This document shows, piece by piece, positions 36,380 through 39,168 of a stretch of DNA of 39,168 bases (position 1 is its first letter; each line of letters starts with the position of its first letter). The notes below the pieces were generated by a model. The model did not search any database, was not told where the DNA came from, and saw nothing but the letters and a program-made list of their open reading frames with translations. Both the position numbers and the translations under genes were made by a program. The stretch spans positions 1 through 39,168 of the forward strand of contig NZ_JALHQJ010000028.1 in the NCBI RefSeq assembly GCF_022842015.1. Reading direction: 5' to 3'. Source of the stretch: Nitrosomonas sp. GTDB lineage: Bacteria > Pseudomonadota > Gammaproteobacteria > Burkholderiales > Nitrosomonadaceae.

Positions 36380-37492
36380 TTACAATCCAGTATGTAATCC
36401 CGGTATGCCAATGCGTTGGATATAAATAGCATTATTGCTTTCTTCGTAAGCGAGTAATTTACCCTCTTTATGCCAGAGGCGAAATGCCAGTGAATAAGAT
36501 AGTACTCGGATCGGATAATCGCGCGGCAGGGTTTGCAGATAGGGCTGTATCGTGGTGAAATCGGTCGCGCCATATTGTTGCATGATAAAACGTAAACCTC
36601 CGTTAGCGGGTCCGATGTTGTAGGCCAACAATCCCAGAAAGAGATCGCCTTTCATTTCAGCCAAGTAATGTTTAAATGTGGCTGCGGCGACAAAAGCATT
36701 ATGACGAGAATCCTCCAAAGCGATTTTTTCTGAGCCAAGCCGTTTGCGTGCCTGCGCCATAACTGCTTCCGGGACGCGGGTGATTTGGAACAATCCTTTA
36801 CCACCGTCGCTGCTGTCTCGCGGGATGAAAGATGATTCTGTTGCTGCAATGCCGTGTAGTAGATTGACATCCATATTAAAAGAACGGGCGGCATCTTCGA
36901 TCGCCTGTCGATATTCCTGTGAGCGATTAACCATTTTTTGCAGCTGCGTGACATCATGCCGCCGGTAAGCTGCGTAGACCTGATGCGCGATCGTCACGCG
37001 TCCAGCCTCTTCTTTGCCGCCTACCAAGGTGCGGAAATTACCATAAGCTAGTGTGAATTGATCGTGTGTGACAAGCCAGGTAATCAGCAACGCCATTGTC
37101 AAGGATAATGCCGGAGCCAGAAGTTCCGAATGCAGTTGCAACCATTTTCTCAGCCTCCACCAGCCAACCAGAAATAGGCTTACGGCTAATATCAAACCCA
37201 GTACGCCGGTAGCAAACGGTAGCAAGTTGATAAAAAAACGGGTGCCTGAGAACCGACTGGCGGAATAACCGAGGAGCATGATAATGGCGCAAAATGCTGC
37301 AATGCCCAAACCAAAAGTTTCAATGCCAGTCAGCAATATTTTCCGCCGGAGCCCGCTGGGCTGAATTCTTCTGGCTCGTTTCCTCGGCTTATTGGTAGCA
37401 TTGGCATTGCGCACAACATTAGTGCGTTTGCTTCTTTGCTTCGGCTTGATGTCATCGGCTTCGGGATTGTTAGGGGGATTTGTTTTATCCAT
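36380..37492 (-). CDS. membrane-bound SLT-type lytic transglycosylase
   Basis: This 370-residue protein has a long basic, disordered N-terminus (1-50), three hydrophobic segments (about 53-75, 86-110 and 125-145) and a C-terminal SLT domain (about 195-350). The catalytic Glu is in HGIAATESSFIPRDSSDGG, followed by KGLFQIT, HNAFVAAATFKHYLAEM and the AYNIGPANG motif. Most lytic transglycosylases are soluble or lipid-anchored; several membrane helices before the domain are less usual. It would act on peptidoglycan at the outer face of the inner membrane. The start at 37492 is divergent from the porin gene. Confidence 0.86.
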   Translation of the reverse strand: MDKTNPPNNPEADDIKPKQRSKRTNVVRNANATNKPRKRARRIQPSGLRRKILLTGIETFGLGIAAFCAIIMLLGYSASRFSGTRFFINLLPFATGVLGLILAVSLFLVGWWRLRKWLQLHSELLAPALSLTMALLITWLVTHDQFTLAYGNFRTLVGGKEEAGRVTIAHQVYAAYRRHDVTQLQKMVNRSQEYRQAIEDAARSFNMDVNLLHGIAATESSFIPRDSSDGGKGLFQITRVPEAVMAQARKRLGSEKIALEDSRHNAFVAAATFKHYLAEMKGDLFLGLLAYNIGPANGGLRFIMQQYGATDFTTIQPYLQTLPRDYPIRVLSYSLAFRLWHKEGKLLAYEESNNAIYIQRIGIPGLHTGL

Positions 37493-37672
37493 TGAAATAA
37501 GATCTAAGCGATTGGGTCAATGGTGATTAACCGATGATGTATTTTATGCATATTTAATTTTGCTAATGGTTTTACTGAGCGAAGAATAAGGGTTTCCCCG
37601 GTATCCGGTATTGTCTTGGTTACGTTAAGGTGCGTTCCTGTCATTTTACTTTGAGTTATTACGATCAGGAAC

Positions 37673-38911
37673 ATGAGCGAGGAAAAAATGCATAATGCAG
37701 GAGAAAATAGAAACACAAGAGTATATGCGGCAATTCGAGTTCTGTTGATTGTTTTGTTGAGCATCGGCAATGTGCATGCCGCTAGCCTGCCAAATTTGCT
37801 TAAACAGAACGGTCTGGAACTGGGCGGTTGGATCAACGGTGGCGCGACTTATAATGCTAACAATCCTTCCGATGGCTTCAATGGGGCGGTTACTTTTGCT
37901 GATCGCGCCAATCGGTTTCAGTTGAATCAGCTTAATATATTTTTACAACGTAATGTCGAATCGGAAGGCACAAAGTGGGACCTCGGTGGTCGTTTCGATT
38001 TTCTGTTTGGTACTGACGCTATTTATACGCAGGCGTTTGGCATCTCCGCATTCGATGAGAACACCGGCGAACCCTCGAACCGGGGAAACTGGGATCTTAA
38101 TTTGTGCTGCAATTCGACGCGCACTTACGGAATTGCTTTGCCGCAAGCCTATTTGGAAGCTTATGTGCCAATGGGCCGTGGTCTCAACATCAAAGTTGGA
38201 CATTTTTATACACCGTTGGGCTATGAAACCGTTCCTGCACCAGATAACTTTTTTTATACTCGCGGGTACATTCTGAACAGCGGCGAACCATTCACGCATA
38301 CCGGATTGCTAGGTACTCACACCATCAATCAGAATTGGCAAATTCAAGGCGGTGCAACTACGGGTAGCGCAACTGGTGGTTGGGATGGGGGGTTTGATAA
38401 GCAACTCAATAGCTGGGGCGGAATAGCCAATATCATGTGGAGCAGTGACGACAGAAGAACTGCGGGACAACTTGGCGGTACCTATGGGCAAACAGCGGTC
38501 AATGAGCCTTGGATGATGTATAGCGTCGTCCTGCAACATCGACTCACGCCGAAAGCCCATATGGTATTGCATCATACTCATGGTTGGGCTAGCAATATCA
38601 ATCTGCCCGGAGGAATTCAGAATGCAGCATGGTATAGCATTAATACACATATGACCTACGATCTTTTACGTGACTTGTCGGTCGGCATTCGCGTGGAACG
38701 CTTTCACGATCGCAACGGTTGGCGGGTTTTTTCGCCTTACCGTATATTGTCCGCGTTAAATAACAAAGGCGTCAGTTATGCAGGTAACATTCCTTTCGTC
38801 AGCGCACCTGCGGACTATTACGCAGTTACATTGGGCATGAACTGGAAGCCGATAAAGCGGTGGAGTAGAGGTTGGTCGCCTATCCGCAATATCAATATTC
38901 GGAAAAACTGA
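37673..38911 (+). CDS. outer-membrane beta-barrel porin (OmpL-like), probably cut short by an IS
   Basis: This exported protein has a signal peptide (about 20-36, cleavage after NVHA) and a mature chain of alternating polar and hydrophobic strands rich in Gly, Asn and aromatic residues, e.g. LELGGWINGGATYN and LNIKVGHFYTPLGYETVPAP, matching the OmpL-like beta-barrel porin-2 family. The product stops at 412 residues with NIRKN, in a strand that in this family normally continues to a C-terminal aromatic residue. The TGA stop (38909-38911) lies at the edge of an IS3-type element, so the gene looks truncated by insertion. ATG 37673 is used; ATG 37688 is an alternative. Confidence 0.8.
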   Translation: MSEEKMHNAGENRNTRVYAAIRVLLIVLLSIGNVHAASLPNLLKQNGLELGGWINGGATYNANNPSDGFNGAVTFADRANRFQLNQLNIFLQRNVESEGTKWDLGGRFDFLFGTDAIYTQAFGISAFDENTGEPSNRGNWDLNLCCNSTRTYGIALPQAYLEAYVPMGRGLNIKVGHFYTPLGYETVPAPDNFFYTRGYILNSGEPFTHTGLLGTHTINQNWQIQGGATTGSATGGWDGGFDKQLNSWGGIANIMWSSDDRRTAGQLGGTYGQTAVNEPWMMYSVVLQHRLTPKAHMVLHHTHGWASNINLPGGIQNAAWYSINTHMTYDLLRDLSVGIRVERFHDRNGWRVFSPYRILSALNNKGVSYAGNIPFVSAPADYYAVTLGMNWKPIKRWSRGWSPIRNINIRKN

Positions 38912-39168
38912 TATGTGCTGTCAAAAATGGAGTCCATGTGTTTAAGCAGCGATTAGATTTGCATAGTATTGCTGCGTAAATTGTGCTGGTGACAAATAGC
39001 CCAGCCTTTTTTGTTTTCTCTGCCGGTTATAGAATATTTCTATATATTCGGTAATCTCCTGAATGGCTTGTTGTCGTGTTTTGAATCTTCTATGCTGCAC
39101 CAGCTCGGTTTTAAGTATCCCCCAGAAGCTTTCCATCGGTGCATTATCATAGCAATCACCCTTACGAC
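38909..39168 (-). mobile_element. IS3-family insertion sequence, partial at window edge
   Basis: A transposase gene end and a non-coding terminus are present; the rest lies beyond base 39168. The terminal repeat probably begins at TGATATGTGCTGTCAAAAAT or a few bases inside it, with the TG start typical of the IS3 family. The other end and the target duplication cannot be seen. Confidence 0.75.
38942..39168 (-). CDS. IS3-family transposase OrfB, C-terminal part
   Basis: The minus-strand frame is open from the window edge to a stop at 38942-38944. It reads RKGDCYDNAPMESFWGILKT, then ELVQHRRFKTRQQAIQEI, EYIEIFYNRQRKQKRLGYLS and PAQFTQQYYANL. This is the end of the rve integrase domain of IS3-type transposases, including the last catalytic Glu in MESFWG. 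The catalytic Asp residues and the OrfA part are outside the window. The transposase reads towards the porin gene. Confidence 0.93.
   Translation of the reverse strand, partial: RKGDCYDNAPMESFWGILKTELVQHRRFKTRQQAIQEITEYIEIFYNRQRKQKRLGYLSPAQFTQQYYANLIAA

Overview
The window looks like the chromosome of a beta-proteobacterial ammonia oxidiser of the Nitrosomonas type. The strongest marker is an intact, isolated amoC gene (13912-14721) with all six metal-ligand positions of the AmoC/PmoC family. The surrounding housekeeping genes (mdh, hemE, the tyrS/M23/anmK/erpA/bactofilin/argC/rpsI/rplM stretch, and gloB/methyltransferase/rnhA/dnaQ) fit a beta-proteobacterium of moderate GC. The genus is an inference from these genes; no rRNA or tRNA gene is visible in the window.

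Layout. 1-2456: the 3' part of dgt, a small inverted-repeat element, then hemE. 2486-4430: an OmpR-type two-component pair directly behind hemE. 4431-6131: a regulatory spacer (tandem CTTCAC repeats, a candidate small RNA ending in a terminator, a separate promoter) followed by the bicarbonate transporter pair sbtA-sbtB. 6216-10825: plsC convergent with a bamE-dapB-apaH operon, then divergent fur followed by a MltB-type lytic transglycosylase. 10854-11840: mdh. 12152-13124: a His-rich exported protein and a glycine-zipper lipoprotein. 13211-17181 (minus strand, read right to left): PAS histidine kinase, LuxR-type response regulator, amoC, and an exported one-helix protein resembling the AmoD/AmoE (PmoD) family. 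17531-20260: an accessory patch with a decayed PhnB-like gene, direct repeats, two translationally coupled PEP-CTERM genes and repeat debris. 20321-29530: rhlE, tyrS, M23 peptidase, anmK, erpA, bactofilin, a DUF6776-like membrane protein, argC, rpsI and rplM. 29843-34474: glnS, gloB, a methyltransferase, rnhA and dnaQ. 34694-38911: a DUF2798-like protein, an aldehyde dehydrogenase, a membrane-bound SLT transglycosylase and an outer-membrane porin whose 3' end appears to be cut by an IS3-family element that runs off the right edge.

How the genes fit together. SbtA/SbtB would supply bicarbonate to an autotroph, and the neighbouring two-component pair and spacer suggest regulated expression. The solitary amoC with its kinase, regulator and AmoD/E-like partner looks like a regulated accessory module of ammonia monooxygenase; this and the sbtAB spacer are the most interesting parts of the window. 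The window also carries several cell-wall genes (MltB-type and SLT transglycosylases, M23 endopeptidase, AnmK, bactofilin).
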